From the NCBI GenBank assembly GCA_958426425.1, contig CATZYY010000047.1, positions 1-14,343 of the forward strand: a stretch of 14,343 nucleotides of DNA. The letters are read 5' to 3'. The number at the start of each line of letters is the position of its first letter. The stretch's first letter is position 1. Of this stretch, positions 12,649 through 14,343 are shown in pieces. The notes beneath the pieces are model-generated. The model ran no database searches and had not been told where the DNA came from. It worked only from the letters and a program-made list of their open reading frames with translations. Both the position numbers and the translations under genes were made by a program. The DNA is from an uncultured Oscillospiraceae bacterium. Lineage in GTDB: Bacteria; Bacillota; Clostridia; Oscillospirales; Oscillospiraceae.

Positions 12649-13853
12649 AAAAAGAGTGCATCGCCATGTTGCTGGCCGGCGGTCAGGGAAGCCGCCTGTA
12701 TGTTCTCACCGGCGATATGGCCAAGCCCGCAGTCCCCTTCGGCGGCAAGTACCGCATCATCGATTTTCCCCTTTCCAACTGCACCAACTCCGGCATCGAC
12801 ACGGTGGGTGTCCTGACCCAGTACCGTCCTCTGGAGCTCAACAGCTACATCGGCAGTGGTATTCCCTGGGACCTGGACGGCTCCACCGGCGGCGTCCATA
12901 TTCTGCCTCCCTACCAGGGCAGCAAGGGCGGCACCTGGTACAAGGGAACCGCCAACGCCATCTATCAGAACATTGGATTCATCGACCTGTACGATCCCGA
13001 CTACGTGGTGATCCTCTCCGGCGACCATATCTATAAAATGAACTACGCCAAAATGGTGGAGCGTCATAAGGCCGCCGGCGCCGCCTGCACCATCTCCGTC
13101 ATGGAGGTGCCCTGGTCCGAGGCGCCCCGCTTCGGCATCATGAGCGTGGACGAGAATGACCTGATTACCGAGTTCGCGGAAAAACCCAAGGAGCCCAAGA
13201 GCAATCTGGCCTCCATGGGCATCTATGTCTTCTCCTGGAAGGAGCTGAGAAAGTATCTGACCGAAGATGAGGCCGATCCCAACTCTGAGAACGACTTCGG
13301 CAAGAACGTAATCCCCGCCATGCTGCGGGACGGCCAGGTTATGGCTGCTTATCGGTTTGCCGGCTACTGGAAGGACGTGGGCACCCTGGAGAGCCTCTGG
13401 GACGCCAACATGGATATGCTCTCTCCAGAGTCCGGGTTGGACCTGCTGGACGAGTCCTGGCCCATCTACGCCCGCTCTGTCAATGCGCCGCCGGCCTTCC
13501 TGGGCCGCACCTCTCACGTTAGCCACAGCGCCTTCAACCGCGGCAGCGACATCGAGGGCGTAGTGGAGAACTCCGTGCTCTCTCCCAATGTCGTTGTGGG
13601 TGAGGGAGCCAAGGTCAGCTATTCCGTGCTGCTTCCCGGCGTGGTGGTGGAACCCGGCGCTGTGGTAAAGTACGCCATCCTGGGTGAGAAGTGCCACATC
13701 GGTGCGGGTTGCCAGGTAGGCGGTGCGCCGGAGGATGTTCTGCCGGAGTCTTGGGGCCTGACAGTTTTGGCTCCCGGCTGCCAGGTAGAAGATGGAAGGC
13801 AGGTGCCGCCCGGCGTCATGCTGGGCCGAAACGGTGAGGAGGTGTCCAGATGA
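12645..13853 (+). CDS. glgC: Glucose-1-phosphate adenylyltransferase, catalytic subunit
   Basis: GlgC makes ADP-glucose and diphosphate from glucose-1-phosphate and ATP, the committed step of glycogen synthesis. The 402-residue protein has the nucleotidyltransferase loop AGGQGSRL (11-18), KPAVPFGGKYRIIDF (27-41), the metal Asp in SGDHIY (D127), FAEKP (about 177-181) and GYWKDVGT (240-247). A left-handed beta-helix of hexapeptide repeats forms the C-terminus (ENSVLSPNVVVGEGAKV). All core residues are intact, so this is the active subunit. It starts in a 4-nt overlap with glgB, with AAAGGAG 12 nt upstream, and ends in a 4-nt overlap with glgD. In Firmicutes with both genes, GlgC and GlgD form a mixed tetramer in which GlgD raises activity. 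Confidence 0.97.
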   Translation: MKKECIAMLLAGGQGSRLYVLTGDMAKPAVPFGGKYRIIDFPLSNCTNSGIDTVGVLTQYRPLELNSYIGSGIPWDLDGSTGGVHILPPYQGSKGGTWYKGTANAIYQNIGFIDLYDPDYVVILSGDHIYKMNYAKMVERHKAAGAACTISVMEVPWSEAPRFGIMSVDENDLITEFAEKPKEPKSNLASMGIYVFSWKELRKYLTEDEADPNSENDFGKNVIPAMLRDGQVMAAYRFAGYWKDVGTLESLWDANMDMLSPESGLDLLDESWPIYARSVNAPPAFLGRTSHVSHSAFNRGSDIEGVVENSVLSPNVVVGEGAKVSYSVLLPGVVVEPGAVVKYAILGEKCHIGAGCQVGGAPEDVLPESWGLTVLAPGCQVEDGRQVPPGVMLGRNGEEVSR

Positions 13854-14343
13854 AAGGCATGCACGGTATTATCTTTTCTTATGAAAAGCGCAACGACCTG
13901 CGGGAGCTGGAGGAGATCCGCTCCGCGTCCTCCGTGCCCTTCGGCGGCCGTTACCGGGCGGTGGACTTCGCATTGTCCAATCTGGTCAACGCCGGTGTCA
14001 CCGACGTAGGTATCGTGCTCCACGGCCATTATCAGAGTCTGCTGGACCATCTGGGCACCGGCAAAGACTGGGACCTGAGCCGTAAGCGGGGCGGCTTGAA
14101 GCTTCTGCCGCCCTTCGCCCACAAGCAGAAATATGATGAAGTCTCCTTCCGCGGTAAGATGGAGGCACTGGCCGGTGTCCGCTCCTACCTGCAGGAGATC
14201 CGCCAGGACTATGTGGCGCTGATGGACGGCGATCTGGTGGTGAACCTGCCTCTGTCGGAGATTCTGGAGCAGCACATCAAGACCGGCGCCGACATCACCG
14301 TGGTCTGCGGCAACGACAGTTTCCAGACGGAAAACGGCACCTA
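13850..14343 (+). CDS. glgD: GlgD, non-catalytic ADP-glucose pyrophosphorylase subunit, 3' end outside the window
   Basis: Only the first 164 codons are present and the frame is open to the end of the window. The product resembles GlgC (PFGGRYRAVDFALSNLVNAG, GKDWDLSRKRGGLKLLPPF, MDGDLVVNL). The catalytic nucleotide loop AGGQGSRL is missing: the N-terminus reads MKGMHGIIFSYEKRNDL and goes straight on. That is the hallmark of GlgD, which pairs with GlgC and modulates it. The ATG overlaps the glgC stop (ATGA, 13850-13853) and has GAGGAGG 7 nt upstream, so translation is probably coupled. glgA and glgP are not in the window but could follow. Confidence 0.95.
   Translation, partial: MKGMHGIIFSYEKRNDLRELEEIRSASSVPFGGRYRAVDFALSNLVNAGVTDVGIVLHGHYQSLLDHLGTGKDWDLSRKRGGLKLLPPFAHKQKYDEVSFRGKMEALAGVRSYLQEIRQDYVALMDGDLVVNLPLSEILEQHIKTGADITVVCGNDSFQTENGT

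Overview
The window is ordinary-looking chromosomal DNA from a GC-rich (roughly 60% by eye), endospore-forming Clostridia-type Firmicute. It resembles gut Oscillospiraceae/Flavonifractor-like genomes. The evidence is a full-length spoVT, a glgB-glgC-glgD operon with a separate GlgD subunit, a polyglycerolphosphate (LTA) synthase-family enzyme, Gram-positive AGGAGG-type ribosome sites, and a tandem pair of COG0523 GTPases. The genus is inference. There is no rRNA, tRNA, CRISPR array, prophage or insertion sequence.

Left part (1-5240). The 3' seven-eighths of uvrC runs rightward to a perfect hairpin at 1594-1624. Leftward genes follow: a four-helix membrane protein of unknown function with its own promoter, then an LTA-synthase-family enzyme. 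That enzyme most probably starts at a TTG at 4094, because a good sigma-A promoter lies inside the longer open frame. It is divergent from a membrane-anchored XRE-type regulator (4323-5201). The shared intergenic region carries three related 13-bp dyad sites.

Middle (5245-9611, all leftward). First comes a fusion of an XRE helix-turn-helix with a whole desulfoferrodoxin-like module. Its Fe(Cys)4 site is intact but its superoxide-reductase centre has lost four of five ligands. Next are two COG0523 proteins. One is fused to a YcgQ/DUF1980-like C-terminal domain and lacks the CxCC motif. The other is a canonical CxCC metallochaperone-type GTPase with a 26-histidine loop. An alanine/sodium symporter-family transporter is furthest upstream.

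Right part (9681-14343). Leftward spoVT has a plausible forespore sigma-G-type promoter. A 443-bp AT-rich divergent region follows, with two abutting inverted repeats and a near-consensus sigma-A promoter. It drives the rightward glgBCD operon (branching enzyme, ADP-glucose pyrophosphorylase and its GlgD partner). These genes are joined by two 4-nt ATGA overlaps, and glgD runs off the window.

I did not find a large unknown system. The best leads are the HTH-desulfoferrodoxin fusion with its internal ribosome site, the GTPase-DUF1980 fusion beside a His-rich GTPase, and the repeated TAC-n-GTA operator-like sites shared by two regulator promoters. All family calls come from reading the translated sequence; no database search was run.
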